Positions 18,795-29,176 of a stretch of 64,000 nt of DNA are shown one piece after another. The translations under genes and the position numbers were made by a program. Under the pieces are notes generated by a model that saw only the letters and a program-made list of their open reading frames with translations, was not told the origin of the DNA and made no database searches. Origin of the DNA: Eudoraea adriatica DSM 19308 (GTDB lineage: Bacteria > Bacteroidota > Bacteroidia > Flavobacteriales > Flavobacteriaceae); contig NZ_KB907546.1 of the NCBI RefSeq assembly GCF_000382125.1, forward strand, positions 124,001 to 188,000. The letters run 5' to 3'. The first letter of the stretch is position 1. Every line of letters starts with the position of its first letter.

Positions 18795-19412
18795 ATGTCT
18801 GGGTTAATAGGAAAAAAAGTAGGTATGACCAGCATTTTTGATGATAACGGGAAAAATATTCCCTGTACCGTCATAGAGGCAGGACCATGCGTAGTTACCC
18901 AAGTCAGAACCGAAGAGGTAGACGGGTACAATGCCCTTCAGCTTGGTTTCGATGACAAGGCAGAAAAGCGTGCTAATAAGGCCGAAACAGGCCATTTTAA
19001 AAAAGCAGGTTCTTCCACCAAAAAGAAAGTCGTTGAATTCCGGGATTTTGAAGGTGATTTTAAATTAGGTGAGACCATTGGTGTCGACGTATTTGTTGAA
19101 GGCGAATTCGTTGATGTATCGGCCACATCTAAAGGAAAAGGTTTCCAGGGGGTTGTTAAGCGTCATGGATTTGCAGGAGTCGGACAGGCAACTCATGGTC
19201 AGCACAACAGGTTAAGAGCGCCTGGTTCAATTGGTGCTGCTTCGTATCCCGCAAGAGTTTTTAAAGGAATGAAAATGGCAGGAAGAATGGGTGGTTCCAA
19301 AGTCACTGTTCAGAACCTCAGGGTATTAAAAATTGTACCGGAAAAGAACCTTTTGGTTTTAAAAGGTTGTGTACCGGGTCATAAAAATGCTTACGTAACC
19401 ATAGAGAAGTAA
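18795..19412 (+). CDS. rplC: 50S ribosomal protein L3
   Basis: The 205-residue protein carries the L3 central extension that reaches the peptidyl-transferase centre, including [20 protein letters not shown] and [14 protein letters not shown] glutamine in this loop is methylated by PrmB in some bacteria. It is the first gene after the attenuator-like leader, and its stop codon overlaps the rplD start by one base (TAATG). Confidence 0.98.
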   Translation: MSGLIGKKVGMTSIFDDNGKNIPCTVIEAGPCVVTQVRTEEVDGYNALQLGFDDKAEKRANKAETGHFKKAGSSTKKKVVEFRDFEGDFKLGETIGVDVFVEGEFVDVSATSKGKGFQGVVKRHGFAGVGQATHGQHNRLRAPGSIGAASYPARVFKGMKMAGRMGGSKVTVQNLRVLKIVPEKNLLVLKGCVPGHKNAYVTIEK

Positions 19413-20041
19413 TGAAGGTAGCAGTTTTAGATGTTAAAGGGAAAGAAACTGGACGGAAGGTAGACCTTTCGGATGCAGTTTATAAGATAGAACCTAATAA
19501 TCATGCAATTTATTTGGATGTTAAACAGTACATGGCTCATCAAAGACAAGGTACGCACAAAACCAAAGAAAGGGCAGAGATTGTTGGAAGTACAAGAAAG
19601 ATCAAAAAGCAGAAGGGAACTGGTACGGCCCGTGCGGGAAGTATTAAATCTCCGATTTTTCGCGGTGGAGGAAGAATTTTTGGGCCAAGACCTAAAGATT
19701 ATTCTCAAAAGCTGAATAAAAATGTAAAGAGATTGGCGAGAAAATCTGCACTAAGTCTGAAGAATCAGGATAAGGCAATTATGGTTGTAGAAGACTTCAA
19801 TTTTGATTCCCCTAAGACCCAGGATTTTATTCAGGTTTTGAAATCCCTGGGATTGGAAAACAAAAAGTCTTTGTTTGTGTTGGGTGGTTCAAATAATAAC
19901 GTATATTTGTCGTCGCGTAATTTGAAAGGTTACGAAGTTGTAACTAATTCAGAATTAAGCACTTACAAAATTCTTAATGCAAATCAAATTGTTCTTCTTG
20001 AAGGATCTATAGAAGGAATTGAAGCGAACTTAAATAAATAA
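19412..20041 (+). CDS. rplD: 50S ribosomal protein L4
   Basis: The 209-residue protein matches L4, with the exit-tunnel loop ([20 protein letters not shown], about 68-87) and the [20 protein letters not shown]-like stretch after it. In E. coli L4 also represses the S10 operon by promoting attenuation. That is of interest because a terminator-like element lies one gene upstream here; autoregulation by L4 in this organism is only a hypothesis. The start overlaps the rplC stop by one base. Confidence 0.98.
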   Translation: MKVAVLDVKGKETGRKVDLSDAVYKIEPNNHAIYLDVKQYMAHQRQGTHKTKERAEIVGSTRKIKKQKGTGTARAGSIKSPIFRGGGRIFGPRPKDYSQKLNKNVKRLARKSALSLKNQDKAIMVVEDFNFDSPKTQDFIQVLKSLGLENKKSLFVLGGSNNNVYLSSRNLKGYEVVTNSELSTYKILNANQIVLLEGSIEGIEANLNK

Positions 20042-20048
20042 GGTAGTC

Positions 20049-20339
20049 ATGAGTGTGTTGATAAAGCCAATAATAACGGAAAAAATGACAGCAGATAGCG
20101 AGTTGTATAATCGCTATGGCTTTGTTGTGAATCCTAAGGCCAATAAACTACAGATCAAAGATGCCGTTGAAGCAGCTTATGGTGTTTCAGTGAAAAAAGT
20201 TCGAACAATGAATTATGGACCTTCTCGCAAAACCCGTTTTACAAAAACCGGGGTTCAGCACGGGAAATCTAATGCATTTAAGAAAGCCATTGTTGATGTG
20301 GAAGAAGGAGAAGTAATCGATTTTTACAGTAATCTATAA
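20049..20339 (+). CDS. rplW: 50S ribosomal protein L23
   Basis: The 96-residue protein has the L23 core (IIKPIITEKMT, FVVNPKANKLQIKDAVE, VKKVRTMNYGP). L23 sits at the tunnel exit and is the docking site for SRP and trigger factor. It is seven bases after rplD and nine before rplB. Length is normal. Confidence 0.98.
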   Translation: MSVLIKPIITEKMTADSELYNRYGFVVNPKANKLQIKDAVEAAYGVSVKKVRTMNYGPSRKTRFTKTGVQHGKSNAFKKAIVDVEEGEVIDFYSNL

Positions 20340-20348
20340 AGACACCAA

Positions 20349-21173
20349 ATGTCAGTTAGAAAATTAAAACCGATCACTCCAGGACAGCGATTTAAAGTAG
20401 TAAATGGGTTTGACGCCATTACTGCTGATAAGCCGGAGAAAAGCTTGCTTGCTCCGTTAAAAAGGTCTGGAGGTAGAAACAGTCAAGGAAAAATGACCAT
20501 ACGCCATAGAGGTGGTGGGCACAAAAGGCGGTATCGAATCATTGATTTCAAACGAGATAAACAGGATGTTACTGCAGAAGTAAAGTCTATCCAGTACGAT
20601 CCGAATAGAACGGCCTTTATTGCCCTGGTGGAATACAAGGATGGTGAAAAGCGATATATTATTGCTCAGAACGGTCTGCAGGTAGGACAAAAAGTTTCAT
20701 CCGGAGAAAAGGCTGCACCTGAGATAGGTAATGCCCTTCCGTTGAGCAAAATTCCTTTGGGAACTATTATTTCCTGTATTGAATTGCGTCCTGGTCAGGG
20801 AGCAATAATGGCAAGAAGTGCCGGAACTTTCGCTCAGTTAATGGCAAGGGAAGGAAAATATGCTACGATTAAATTACCATCGGGTGAGACCAGATTGGTA
20901 CTGGCAAATTGCCTTGGCACTATTGGTGCGGTTTCCAATTCAGACCAGCAGTTAATTGTTTCGGGTAAAGCCGGACGAAGCAGATGGCTGGGCAGGAGAC
21001 CTAGAACCAGACCTGTAGCAATGAACCCTGTAGATCATCCAATGGGTGGTGGTGAAGGAAGAGCCTCAGGAGGTCATCCAAGATCTAAAAATGGAATTCC
21101 TGCCAAAGGATTCAGGACAAGATCGAAGACCAAGGATACAAACAGGTATATATTAGAACGTAGAAAGAAATAA
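20349..21173 (+). CDS. rplB: 50S ribosomal protein L2
   Basis: The 274-residue protein is a full-length L2. It shows [12 protein letters not shown] in the N-terminal part and the C-terminal [18 protein letters not shown] loop with the conserved histidine important for peptidyl-transferase activity. L2 joins the subunits and is needed for subunit association. The gap to rpsS is 13 bases. Confidence 0.98.
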   Translation: MSVRKLKPITPGQRFKVVNGFDAITADKPEKSLLAPLKRSGGRNSQGKMTIRHRGGGHKRRYRIIDFKRDKQDVTAEVKSIQYDPNRTAFIALVEYKDGEKRYIIAQNGLQVGQKVSSGEKAAPEIGNALPLSKIPLGTIISCIELRPGQGAIMARSAGTFAQLMAREGKYATIKLPSGETRLVLANCLGTIGAVSNSDQQLIVSGKAGRSRWLGRRPRTRPVAMNPVDHPMGGGEGRASGGHPRSKNGIPAKGFRTRSKTKDTNRYILERRKK

Positions 21174-21186
21174 AAAGTAGAAAGAA

Positions 21187-21465
21187 ATGGCACGTTCACT
21201 AAAAAAAGGACCATACATACATCATAGTTTGGATAAAAAAGTCCAAATGAATATACAATCTGGCAAGAAGTCTGTAATAAAGACCTGGTCCAGAGCATCG
21301 ACAATTAGTCCCGACTTTGTAGGTCAGACCATAGCAGTGCATAACGGAAGACAATTTGTTCCTGTTTATGTTACTGAAAATATGGTAGGGCATAAATTAG
21401 GGGAATTTTCTCCTACAAGATCTTTCCGGGGTCATGCAGGTGCAAAAAATAAAGGTAAAAAGTAA
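21187..21465 (+). CDS. rpsS: 30S ribosomal protein S19
   Basis: The 92-residue protein is a typical S19, starting [18 protein letters not shown] and containing [23 protein letters not shown]19 forms a complex with S13 in the 30S head. It is seven bases upstream of rplV in the S10 cluster. Confidence 0.98.
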   Translation: MARSLKKGPYIHHSLDKKVQMNIQSGKKSVIKTWSRASTISPDFVGQTIAVHNGRQFVPVYVTENMVGHKLGEFSPTRSFRGHAGAKNKGKK

Positions 21466-21472
21466 GTAAGCT

Positions 21473-21880
21473 ATGGGAGTTCGAAAAAAACAAATGGCCG
21501 AAAGACTAAAGGCTGAAAAGCAGAAAATAGCTTTTGCGAAACTTAATAATTGTCCAACTTCACCAAGAAAAATGCGTTTGGTAGCAGATTTGGTGCGTGG
21601 TGCTGAAATAGAAAAGGCGCTGGCGATTCTTAGATTTAGTCCAAAAGAAGCTTCTCGTAGATTAGAAAAATTATTGCTTTCTGCAATTGCTAACTGGCAG
21701 GCTAAGAATGAAGAGGCGAATATCGAAGAAGCCGATCTTTTTGTGAAAGAAATAACGGTAGACAGCGGGCGAATGCTTAAAAGATTAAGACCGGCTCCAC
21801 AGGGCAGGGCACACAGAATAAGAAAACGTTCCAACCATGTAACCTTGGTATTGGGATCTAACAATAATACACAAAGCTAG
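21473..21880 (+). CDS. rplV: 50S ribosomal protein L22
   Basis: The 135-residue protein matches L22: [19 protein letters not shown] near the start and a beta-hairpin reaching into the exit tunnel ([20 protein letters not shown], about 102-121). A 10-20-residue N-terminal extension ([17 protein letters not shown]) is common in this phylum. The gene is ten bases upstream of rpsC. Confidence 0.98.
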   Translation: MGVRKKQMAERLKAEKQKIAFAKLNNCPTSPRKMRLVADLVRGAEIEKALAILRFSPKEASRRLEKLLLSAIANWQAKNEEANIEEADLFVKEITVDSGRMLKRLRPAPQGRAHRIRKRSNHVTLVLGSNNNTQS

Positions 21881-21890
21881 AATTTTTAGT

Positions 21891-22607
21891 ATGGGACAAA
21901 AAACAAATCCAATCGGAAATCGTCTAGGAATAATCAGAGGATGGGAATCTAACTGGTACGGAGGAAACGATTATGGCGATAAACTATCCGAAGACGATAA
22001 GATAAGAAAATATGTTCATGCACGATTGGCGAAGGCTAGTGTATCCAGAGTAATTATTGAGAGAACTTTAAAGTTAATTACGGTTACAATTACGACTGCA
22101 AGACCCGGTATCATTATTGGTAAAGGCGGACAGGAAGTGGATAAATTAAAGGAAGAGCTCAAAAAAATTACGGATAAGGAAGTACAGATAAATATTTTTG
22201 AGATTAAAAGACCTGAAGTTGATGCAAATCTTGTAGCAGCAAGTGTGGCCCGTCAGATAGAGAATAGAATTTCATACAGAAGGGCTATTAAAATGGCAAT
22301 TGCCGCAGCAATGAGAATGAATGCTGAGGGAATTAAAATACAGATTGCCGGAAGATTGAATGGTGCGGAAATGGCGAGAACGGAATCTTATAAAGATGGT
22401 AGAATTCCTTTATCCACTTTTAGAGCCGATATAGACTATGCAATGCATGAGGCTCATACCACCTATGGAAGATTAGGTATTAAAGTATGGATTATGAAGG
22501 GCGAAGTGTATGGAAAAAGAGAGCTATCTCCTTTAGTTGGAATGTCTAAAGGGCAGTCTAAAGGAAAGCAAAATGATGGAGGCAAAAAACAACGTCGCAG
22601 AAAGTAA
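21891..22607 (+). CDS. rpsC: 30S ribosomal protein S3
   Basis: The 238-residue protein has the S3 N-terminal domain with a KH fold ([21 protein letters not shown]) and the C-terminal domain ([20 protein letters not shown]). It lines the mRNA entry channel. A basic/glutamine-rich tail (about 218-238) extends the C-terminus. It sits between rplV and rplP as in most bacteria. Confidence 0.98.
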   Translation: MGQKTNPIGNRLGIIRGWESNWYGGNDYGDKLSEDDKIRKYVHARLAKASVSRVIIERTLKLITVTITTARPGIIIGKGGQEVDKLKEELKKITDKEVQINIFEIKRPEVDANLVAASVARQIENRISYRRAIKMAIAAAMRMNAEGIKIQIAGRLNGAEMARTESYKDGRIPLSTFRADIDYAMHEAHTTYGRLGIKVWIMKGEVYGKRELSPLVGMSKGQSKGKQNDGGKKQRRRK

Positions 22608-22631
22608 TAATTAAAGAAGAAGCTAGAGATT

Positions 22632-23054
22632 ATGTTACAGCCAAAAAGAACGAAGTTTCGCAAAGCGCAGAAAGGACGTATGAAGGGAAATTCCGGTAGA
22701 GGGCATCAGCTGTCCAATGGAATGTTCGGAATTAAATCCCAGGATTCCTGCTTTCTTACTTCCCGCCAGATTGAGGCGGCTCGTATTGCTGCGACCAGAT
22801 ATATGAAAAGACAGGGGCAATTATGGATTAAAATTTTCCCGGATAAGCCAATTACCAAAAAGCCCTTGGAGGTTCGTATGGGTAAGGGTAAGGGAGCTCC
22901 GGAATATTTTGTAGCGGTAGTTAAACCAGGAAGAATTATGTTCGAGGTTGCCGGTGTACCAATGGATATAGCGAAGGAGGCCTTAAGGCTTGCTGCTCAA
23001 AAATTACCGGTGAAAACAAAATTTGTAGTAGCCAGGGATTACGAAGAGGCATAA
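22632..23054 (+). CDS. rplP: 50S ribosomal protein L16
   Basis: The 140-residue protein begins [20 protein letters not shown] and carries the [20 protein letters not shown] segment near the A site. L16 helps position A-site tRNA. Length and position before rpmC are normal. Confidence 0.98.
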   Translation: MLQPKRTKFRKAQKGRMKGNSGRGHQLSNGMFGIKSQDSCFLTSRQIEAARIAATRYMKRQGQLWIKIFPDKPITKKPLEVRMGKGKGAPEYFVAVVKPGRIMFEVAGVPMDIAKEALRLAAQKLPVKTKFVVARDYEEA

Positions 23055-23071
23055 TTTTTATAATTAGTATG

Positions 23072-23263
23072 ATGAAACAATCAGAAATAAAAGAATTTTC
23101 GGTAGAAGAATTGAAGGAAAAAATGGCACAGTTTAAGAAGCAACATGCGGATCTTAAAATAGCCCACTCCGTCACTCCGCTTGAAAACCCACTTCAAATC
23201 AGAATGGCAAGAAGAACTGTGGCACAATTGGCTACTGAATTAACAAAAAGGGATAACCAATAA
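23072..23263 (+). CDS. rpmC: 50S ribosomal protein L29
   Basis: The 63-residue protein is two helices in a hairpin, with [15 protein letters not shown]-like and [19 protein letters not shown] segments typical of L29 at the tunnel exit. Two ATG codons follow each other (23069 and 23072); the second gives the usual MKQSEIKE start and is chosen here. Confidence 0.96.
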   Translation: MKQSEIKEFSVEELKEKMAQFKKQHADLKIAHSVTPLENPLQIRMARRTVAQLATELTKRDNQ

Positions 23264-23276
23264 TTGGTTCTGCTTT

Positions 23277-23534
23277 ATGGAAAAAAGAAATTTAAGAAAG
23301 GAAAGAATAGGCGTTGTAACCAGCAACAAAATGGAGAAATCTATTGTGGTTTCTGAAGTTAAGCGCGTTAAGCATCCTATGTATGGTAAGTTCGTACTGC
23401 GAACAAAAAAGTATGTTGCACACGATGAAACCAATGACTGCAATATTGGAGATACTGTTAAGATAATGGAGACACGTCCATTGAGTAGAACCAAATGCTG
23501 GAGACTGGTTGAAGTCCTAGAAAGAGCCAAATAA
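23277..23534 (+). CDS. rpsQ: 30S ribosomal protein S17
   Basis: The 85-residue OB-fold protein shows [19 protein letters not shown] and [22 protein letters not shown], both standard for S17. It is an early assembly protein of the 30S body. It ends two bases before rplN. Confidence 0.98.
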   Translation: MEKRNLRKERIGVVTSNKMEKSIVVSEVKRVKHPMYGKFVLRTKKYVAHDETNDCNIGDTVKIMETRPLSRTKCWRLVEVLERAK

Positions 23535-23536
23535 TT

Positions 23537-23905
23537 ATGTTACAGCAAGAATCAAGATTAAAAGTAGCAGACAATACTGGGGCCAAAGAGGTATTAACCA
23601 TTCGTGTACTTGGAGGTACTAAAAGGCGATATGCTTCTGTCGGTGATAAAATTGTAGTTACTGTCAAAGAGGCCACTCCAAACGGTGGTATAAAGAAAGG
23701 TACAGTTTCAACAGCGGTTGTTGTCCGAACAATAAAAGAGGTAAGAAGGCAAGATGGTTCTTACATTCGTTTTGATGATAACGCCTGTGTTTTGTTAAAT
23801 CCTACAGGGGAAATGAGAGGAACTCGCGTCTTCGGGCCGGTTGCCAGGGAATTGCGGGATAAACAATTCATGAAAATTGTTTCATTAGCTCCAGAGGTGC
23901 TATAA
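23537..23905 (+). CDS. rplN: 50S ribosomal protein L14
   Basis: The 122-residue protein starts [19 protein letters not shown] and contains [14 protein letters not shown], as in all bacterial L14. It lies at the subunit interface and forms bridge B8 and the RsfS binding site. It begins two bases after the rpsQ stop. Confidence 0.98.
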   Translation: MLQQESRLKVADNTGAKEVLTIRVLGGTKRRYASVGDKIVVTVKEATPNGGIKKGTVSTAVVVRTIKEVRRQDGSYIRFDDNACVLLNPTGEMRGTRVFGPVARELRDKQFMKIVSLAPEVL

Positions 23906-23916
23906 AATATTGTAAG

Positions 23917-24228
23917 ATGAAATTAAGAATAAAAACGGGAGATACAGTTCGGATAATTGCAGGTGACCACAAGGGAACCGAAGGTAAAGTTACCCTTGTA
24001 GACCGTGAAAAAAATAAGGCCATCGTGGAAGGTGCCAATATGGTTTCCAAACACGAAAAGCCAAGTGCTCAGAACCCTCAGGGAGGTATTGTAAAAAAAG
24101 AAGCTCCTATTAACTTATCTAACTTATCACTTATTGATTCCAAATCAGGAGAAACAACAAGAGTAGGTTATGAGGTAAGAGACGGGAAGAAAGTACGATT
24201 TTCCAAAAAATCTAACGAAGTAATTTAG
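23917..24228 (+). CDS. rplX: 50S ribosomal protein L24
   Basis: The 103-residue protein has the KOW motif near its start ([20 protein letters not shown]) and the [19 protein letters not shown] core. L24 is an assembly-initiating protein near the tunnel exit. It is two bases before rplE. Confidence 0.98.
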   Translation: MKLRIKTGDTVRIIAGDHKGTEGKVTLVDREKNKAIVEGANMVSKHEKPSAQNPQGGIVKKEAPINLSNLSLIDSKSGETTRVGYEVRDGKKVRFSKKSNEVI

Positions 24229-24230
24229 TT

Positions 24231-24782
24231 ATGGCTTACGTACCAAGATTAAAGCAAGAATATAAAGAGCGAATTGTTTCGGCTCTAAAAGAAGAATTTG
24301 GTTACAAGAATGTAATGGAAGTGCCAAAGCTGCAAAAAATTGTTGTTAGCAGGGGAGTTGGTGCTGCTGTAGCTGATAAAAAACTGGTAGATCATGCCCT
24401 GGATGAACTGACCTTAATTACTGGTCAAAAGGCGATATCAACCATGTCTAAAAAAGATGTTGCGGCTTTTAAACTCAGAAAGGGGATGCCCATAGGGGCT
24501 AAAGTTACTCTCAGGGGTGAACGCATGTATGAATTTTTAGATAGACTGGTAACTACTGCCTTGCCAAGGGTAAGAGATTTTCAGGGAATTAGAGCAACTG
24601 GTTTTGACGGAAGAGGAAATTACAACCTGGGCATTACAGAACAGATTATATTTCCGGAAATTAATATTGATAAGATCAATAGGATTAATGGTATGGATGT
24701 GACATTTGTTACTACTGCTGAAACGGATAAAGAAGCAAAATCATTGTTAACCGAATTGGGATTACCTTTTAAAAAGAATTAG
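24231..24782 (+). CDS. rplE: 50S ribosomal protein L5
   Basis: The 183-residue protein matches L5, with [28 protein letters not shown] and [15 protein letters not shown]. It binds 5S rRNA in the central protuberance. It ends one base before the rpsN start. Confidence 0.98.
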   Translation: MAYVPRLKQEYKERIVSALKEEFGYKNVMEVPKLQKIVVSRGVGAAVADKKLVDHALDELTLITGQKAISTMSKKDVAAFKLRKGMPIGAKVTLRGERMYEFLDRLVTTALPRVRDFQGIRATGFDGRGNYNLGITEQIIFPEINIDKINRINGMDVTFVTTAETDKEAKSLLTELGLPFKKN

Positions 24783-24783
24783 T

Positions 24784-25053
24784 ATGGCTAAAGAATCAAT
24801 GAAAGCCCGGGAAAGAAAAAGGGCTAAAGCTGTAGCGAAATATGCAGAAAAGAGAAAGGCTTTAAAAGAAGCCGGAGACTATGAGGCTCTGCAAAAACTG
24901 CCAAAAAATGCTTCTCCTGTTCGTATGCACAATAGATGTAAATTAACGGGAAGACCCAAGGGATATATGAGAACTTTCGGTATTTCTCGTGTAATGTTCA
25001 GGGAAATGGCTAACAAAGGTTTGATTCCCGGAGTTAAAAAAGCAAGTTGGTAA
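24784..25053 (+). CDS. rpsN: 30S ribosomal protein S14, zinc-independent form
   Basis: The 89-residue protein is the longer S14 form, which lacks the CxxC zinc ribbon; a single cysteine is present in [15 protein letters not shown]. The C-terminal motif [18 protein letters not shown] is typical. Gene position between rplE and rpsH is standard. Being the zinc-free form, it does not depend on zinc supply. Confidence 0.97.
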   Translation: MAKESMKARERKRAKAVAKYAEKRKALKEAGDYEALQKLPKNASPVRMHNRCKLTGRPKGYMRTFGISRVMFREMANKGLIPGVKKASW

Positions 25054-25074
25054 TCCAATATAAAAGTTAAGAAG

Positions 25075-25473
25075 ATGGTTATAGATCCAATAGCAGATTA
25101 TTTAACAAGAATTAGAAACGCCAGCAGAGCGGGTCATAGGGTAGTTGAGATTCCTGCTTCTAATTTGAAAAAAGAAGTAACTAAAATATTATTCGATCAA
25201 GGATATATTTTGAGTTATAAATTTGAAGATGATAAGGTGCAGGGCATTATTAAAATTGCCTTAAAATACGATAGGTTGACAAAAGAACCGGTTATCAGGG
25301 AGATCCAACGTATAAGTACGCCAGGTCTTAGAAAATATGCCAGTTCCGGAGATATGCCCAGAGTACTTAATGGCCTGGGAATAGCTATTGTGTCTACTTC
25401 TCATGGGGTTATGACAAGCAAACAGGCTCAGAGAGATAATGTTGGTGGCGAAGTTTTATGCTACGTTTATTAA
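25075..25473 (+). CDS. rpsH: 30S ribosomal protein S8
   Basis: The 132-residue protein has the N-terminal start DPIADYLTRIRNASRAGH and the C-terminal GIAIVSTSHGVMT segment of S8, which bind helix 21 of 16S rRNA. In E. coli S8 represses the spc operon; no matching leader can be seen here. The gap to rplF is 19 bases. Confidence 0.98.
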   Translation: MVIDPIADYLTRIRNASRAGHRVVEIPASNLKKEVTKILFDQGYILSYKFEDDKVQGIIKIALKYDRLTKEPVIREIQRISTPGLRKYASSGDMPRVLNGLGIAIVSTSHGVMTSKQAQRDNVGGEVLCYVY

Positions 25474-25492
25474 GAAATAAAGAAACAGGAAA

Positions 25493-26035
25493 ATGTCTAG
25501 AATAGGTAACAATCCAATAGAGATTCCGGAAGGAGCCACAGTTGAAGTGCAGGATAACATAATTACTGTAAAGGGTAAGTTGGGTGAATTAACTCAGGAA
25601 TATTCAGGGGTTTCCATAAAAGCAGAAGATGGTCAGGTTGTCGTAACAAGGCCTTCTGAATCTAAAGAACATAAAGCCAAACACGGTCTTTACAGATCTT
25701 TGATTTCCAATATGATATTGGGAGTTACCAATGGATGGACAAAAGAGCTTGAATTGGTGGGGGTTGGCTACAGAGCCACTAACCAGGGTCAAAAGTTAGA
25801 TTTGGCATTGGGGTTCTCACATAATATTGTACTCGATTTAGCTCCTGAAGTTAAAGTGGAGACTATTTCTGAGAAGGGAAAAAACCCTATTATAAAGCTT
25901 ACCTCTCATGACAAACAATTGGTAGGCCAAATTGCAGCTAAAATAAGAGCATTCCGCAAACCTGAACCTTACAAAGGAAAAGGGATAAAATTTGTCGGAG
26001 AACAATTAAGAAGAAAAGCCGGTAAATCCGCTTAA
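25493..26035 (+). CDS. rplF: 50S ribosomal protein L6
   Basis: The 180-residue protein has the two related domains of L6, with SRIGNNPIEIPEGATVEV at the start and the C-terminal EPYKGKGIKFVGEQLRRKAGKSA. It lies near the GTPase-associated region. Position and length are normal. Confidence 0.98.
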   Translation: MSRIGNNPIEIPEGATVEVQDNIITVKGKLGELTQEYSGVSIKAEDGQVVVTRPSESKEHKAKHGLYRSLISNMILGVTNGWTKELELVGVGYRATNQGQKLDLALGFSHNIVLDLAPEVKVETISEKGKNPIIKLTSHDKQLVGQIAAKIRAFRKPEPYKGKGIKFVGEQLRRKAGKSA

Positions 26036-26045
26036 GAATTGAATT

Positions 26046-26402
26046 ATGGGATTATCAAAAACTGAAAGAAGAGAGCGTATTAGAAAAAGGATTAGAAAAG
26101 TATCCTTTGGTACTGCTGAGAGACCAAGATTATCTGTTTTTAGGAGCAATAAAGATATTTATGCCCAATTAATTGATGATAATAAAGGTATTACGCTGGT
26201 TGCGGCTTCATCAAGGGATAAAGAATTAAGCAAAGCTAAAGGCACCAAGATTGAGATTGCCAGGCTTGTGGGTAAAGCAGTAGCTGAAAAAGCTGTCAAA
26301 TCCGGCATAGAAGCCGTTGCTTTTGATCGCGGGGGTAATTTATATCATGGAAGAGTTAAATCATTGGCTGAAGGAGCCAGAGAAGCTGGTCTAAAATTTT
26401 AA
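26046..26402 (+). CDS. rplR: 50S ribosomal protein L18
   Basis: The 118-residue protein shows [20 protein letters not shown] and the C-terminal [24 protein letters not shown] of L18, which binds 5S rRNA together with L5. It precedes rpsE by eight bases. Confidence 0.98.
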   Translation: MGLSKTERRERIRKRIRKVSFGTAERPRLSVFRSNKDIYAQLIDDNKGITLVAASSRDKELSKAKGTKIEIARLVGKAVAEKAVKSGIEAVAFDRGGNLYHGRVKSLAEGAREAGLKF

Positions 26403-26410
26403 TAGAAAAT

Positions 26411-26935
26411 ATGTTCGGGAAATACAAAAATGTAGAAACTGTAAAACCGGGAGGTCTTGAACTCAAAGACAGATTGGTTGGTGTTCAAAGAGTTACCAAA
26501 GTAACCAAAGGGGGTAGAGCTTTTGGTTTTTCTGCGATCGTGGTAGTAGGTGATGAAAATGGTGTAGTAGGTCATGGTCTTGGTAAGTCAAAAGAAGTGG
26601 CTACTGCAATAGCCAAGGCTATAGAGGATGCTAAAAAGAACTTAATTAGAATACCACTTAGTAAGGCAACTGTGCCACATGAGCAGAAAGGAAAGTTTGG
26701 AGGAGCCCGTGTATATATTCAGCCCGCTTCCCATGGTACCGGTGTAATTGCCGGAGGTGCAGTTAGAGCTGTATTGGAATCAGTTGGGGTACAGGATGTA
26801 TTATCCAAGTCTCAGGGATCTTCCAATCCCCATAATGTAGTTAAGGCCACATTCGACGCTTTACTGCAATTGCGTGATGCCAGGACTGTTGCAAAGCAAA
26901 GAGGTGTTTCGTTAGAAAAAGTCTTTAAAGGATAA
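26411..26935 (+). CDS. rpsE: 30S ribosomal protein S5
   Basis: The 174-residue protein carries [20 protein letters not shown], the proofreading-related N-terminal domain of S5, and [15 protein letters not shown]. It lines the mRNA entry channel and affects accuracy. It is followed after 11 bases by the short rpmD gene. Confidence 0.98.
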   Translation: MFGKYKNVETVKPGGLELKDRLVGVQRVTKVTKGGRAFGFSAIVVVGDENGVVGHGLGKSKEVATAIAKAIEDAKKNLIRIPLSKATVPHEQKGKFGGARVYIQPASHGTGVIAGGAVRAVLESVGVQDVLSKSQGSSNPHNVVKATFDALLQLRDARTVAKQRGVSLEKVFKG

Positions 26936-26946
26936 GTAGAAAGAGT

Positions 26947-27126
26947 ATGGCAAAGATTAAAGTTAAGCAGGTAAGAAGTAGCATTAAAAGGCCGCAAAAT
27001 CAGAAAAGAACACTGGAGGCACTTGGATTGCATAGGATTGGTCATGTTGTGGAGCATGAAAACACACCCAATATTATGGGTATGATCGACAAAGTTAAAC
27101 ACTTGGTTTCTACAGAGGAAGCTTAA
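26947..27126 (+). CDS. rpmD: 50S ribosomal protein L30
   Basis: A 59-codon ORF starts at the ATG at 26947 and ends with TAA at 27126. It begins MAKIKVKQVRSSIKRPQNQK and continues with LEALGLHRIGHVVEHENTP, which is standard for L30. Position between rpsE and rplO is the usual one. It is easily missed because of its small size. Confidence 0.96.
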   Translation: MAKIKVKQVRSSIKRPQNQKRTLEALGLHRIGHVVEHENTPNIMGMIDKVKHLVSTEEA

Positions 27127-27138
27127 AAAATATTTGTA

Positions 27139-27591
27139 ATGAATTTAGGGAATTTAAAACCAGCTAAAGGGTCTGTTCATAAAGCCGGGAAAACCATAGG
27201 CCGTGGCCAGGGTTCTGGTAAAGGAGGTACTGCAACAAGAGGTCATAAAGGTGCCAAATCCAGATCAGGGTATTCCAGGAAAATCGGCTTTGAAGGAGGT
27301 CAGATGCCTTTGCAAAGAAGGGTGCCCAAATTTGGTTTTACCAACATTAACAGAAAGGAGTATCAGGGCGTAAATCTGAACAAACTTCAGGAACTGGCAG
27401 ACAAAGGACTGGTTAAAAAAACCGTAACTGTTAAAGATCTTGTAGATAACGGAATGGCTCATAAAAACGATTTGGTTAAAATACTTGGAGGCGGCGAATT
27501 AAAGGCGCCTCTAAAAATAACCGTTCATAAATTTACTGCAACTGCAAAAGCTGCTATTGAAGCTGCCGGAGGGGAAGCGATAAATTTATAA
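27139..27591 (+). CDS. rplO: 50S ribosomal protein L15
   Basis: The 150-residue protein has the glycine-rich N-terminal tail (GRGQGSGKGGTATRGHKG) that threads into 23S rRNA, then GFEGGQMPLQRRVPKFGF. Length is normal. It precedes secY by 12 bases. Confidence 0.98.
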   Translation: MNLGNLKPAKGSVHKAGKTIGRGQGSGKGGTATRGHKGAKSRSGYSRKIGFEGGQMPLQRRVPKFGFTNINRKEYQGVNLNKLQELADKGLVKKTVTVKDLVDNGMAHKNDLVKILGGGELKAPLKITVHKFTATAKAAIEAAGGEAINL

Positions 27592-27603
27592 GTAAAGGAA
27601 ACT

Positions 27604-28947
27604 ATGAAGAAATTTTTTGAGGTTATATCAAATATCTGGAAAATTGAAGAACTAAGGAACAGAATTATTGTTACCCTTGGACTTTTGCTTGTGTATCGGT
27701 TCGGTGCTCAGGTGGTTCTTCCCGGTATTGATACTTCTCAATTGGCTGAATTATCTTCAAATACAGAACAAGGTATATTAGGTATTTTAAATGCCTTTAC
27801 GGGCGGTGCATTTGCTAATGCCTCTGTATTTGCCCTTGGAATTATGCCTTATATTTCTGCCTCCATTGTGGTTCAATTAATGGGGATTGCTGTACCATAT
27901 CTTCAAAAGTTAGATAAGGAAGGTGAAAGTGGAAGAAAAACAAAGAACCAGATTACAAGATGGCTTACTATTGGCATCTGTGTTGTTCAGGCCCCTGCCT
28001 ACCTTTATAGTCTAAGTGCATTGGGTGTTCCGGATAGCGCTTTTATATTGGGTAAAGGCTTGAATTTTATTGTACCAGCAGTAATTATCCTGGTAACAGG
28101 TTGTGTTTTTGCCATGTGGTTAGGAGAAAAAATTACAGATAAAGGTATTGGAAATGGTATTTCCCTTCTTATTATGATAGGAATTATAGCCACAATGCCA
28201 CAATCTTTTGTTCAGGAGTTTATTTCCAGAACGGCTAATAATACGGGAGGATTAATGTTTATGCTTATTGAAGTTATCCTTTGGTTTCTCGTTATTCTGG
28301 CCAGTGTTCTCTTGGTCATGGCTACGAGGAGAATACCGGTTCAATATGCAAGGAGGACTGCTTCGGGCGGATATGAAAAAAATATCGCTGGTTCAAGGCA
28401 ATACATTCCTTTAAAATTAAATGCCTCCGGGGTAATGCCCATAATTTTTGCACAGGCCATTATGTTTGCGCCGGGCTTATTAGGAAGAACTTTTAATAAT
28501 ACAGCGGTTGGTCAATGGATGGAAGTACAGTTTCAGGATATTTTTGGACTGGCTTATAATATCTTGTTTGGCTTGCTGATTATAATATTTACATATTTCT
28601 ATACCGCCATTACGGTTCCAACGAATAAAATGGCTGATGATTTGAAACGAAGTGGTGGTTTTATACCGGGCATCAGACCAGGTAAAGAGACCGGTGATTT
28701 TCTGGACAAGATAATGTCATTAATTACTTTGCCGGGATCCGTTTTTCTGGCCTTATTGGCAGTACTACCTGCCGTAGTGGTTAAGTTAATGGATATTCAG
28801 GCCGGATGGGCATTATTTTATGGCGGCACATCACTATTGATTATGGTAGGGGTGGCAATTGATACTGTACAGCAGGTAAATAGTTATTTGTTGAACAGAC
28901 ATTATGATGGACTAATGAAATCAGGTAAAAACAGAAAAGTTGCATAA
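27604..28947 (+). CDS. secY: Protein translocase subunit SecY
   Basis: The 447-residue protein has about ten transmembrane helices and the SecY signatures IMPYISASIVVQLM (near TM2), the cytoplasmic RRIPVQYARR loop and a KSGGF/RSGGFIPGIRPG-type loop (DDLKRSGGFIPGIRPGK). It forms the channel of the Sec translocon in the inner membrane. It is encoded between rplO and infA, without adk or map between, as in other Bacteroidota. Confidence 0.97.
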   Translation: MKKFFEVISNIWKIEELRNRIIVTLGLLLVYRFGAQVVLPGIDTSQLAELSSNTEQGILGILNAFTGGAFANASVFALGIMPYISASIVVQLMGIAVPYLQKLDKEGESGRKTKNQITRWLTIGICVVQAPAYLYSLSALGVPDSAFILGKGLNFIVPAVIILVTGCVFAMWLGEKITDKGIGNGISLLIMIGIIATMPQSFVQEFISRTANNTGGLMFMLIEVILWFLVILASVLLVMATRRIPVQYARRTASGGYEKNIAGSRQYIPLKLNASGVMPIIFAQAIMFAPGLLGRTFNNTAVGQWMEVQFQDIFGLAYNILFGLLIIIFTYFYTAITVPTNKMADDLKRSGGFIPGIRPGKETGDFLDKIMSLITLPGSVFLALLAVLPAVVVKLMDIQAGWALFYGGTSLLIMVGVAIDTVQQVNSYLLNRHYDGLMKSGKNRKVA

Positions 28948-28950
28948 GTT

Positions 28951-29166
28951 ATGGCTAAGCAGGCACCCATAGAACAAGACGGTAGCATAATAGAGGCTTT
29001 ATCCAATGCAATGTTTCGGGTAGAACTTGAAAACGGGCATGTGGTTACTGCTCATATTTCCGGGAAAATGCGCATGCATTATATAAAATTGTTGCCCGGA
29101 GATAAAGTAAAACTGGAAATGAGCCCATACGATTTAACAAAGGCGAGAATCACATATAGATACTAA
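28951..29166 (+). CDS. infA: Translation initiation factor IF-1
   Basis: The 71-residue protein is a single OB fold of the S1 type, with [20 protein letters not shown] and [27 protein letters not shown]-1 occupies the A site during initiation. It starts three bases after secY and is followed by rpmJ. Confidence 0.98.
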   Translation: MAKQAPIEQDGSIIEALSNAMFRVELENGHVVTAHISGKMRMHYIKLLPGDKVKLEMSPYDLTKARITYRY

Positions 29167-29176
29167 CATAGAAAGA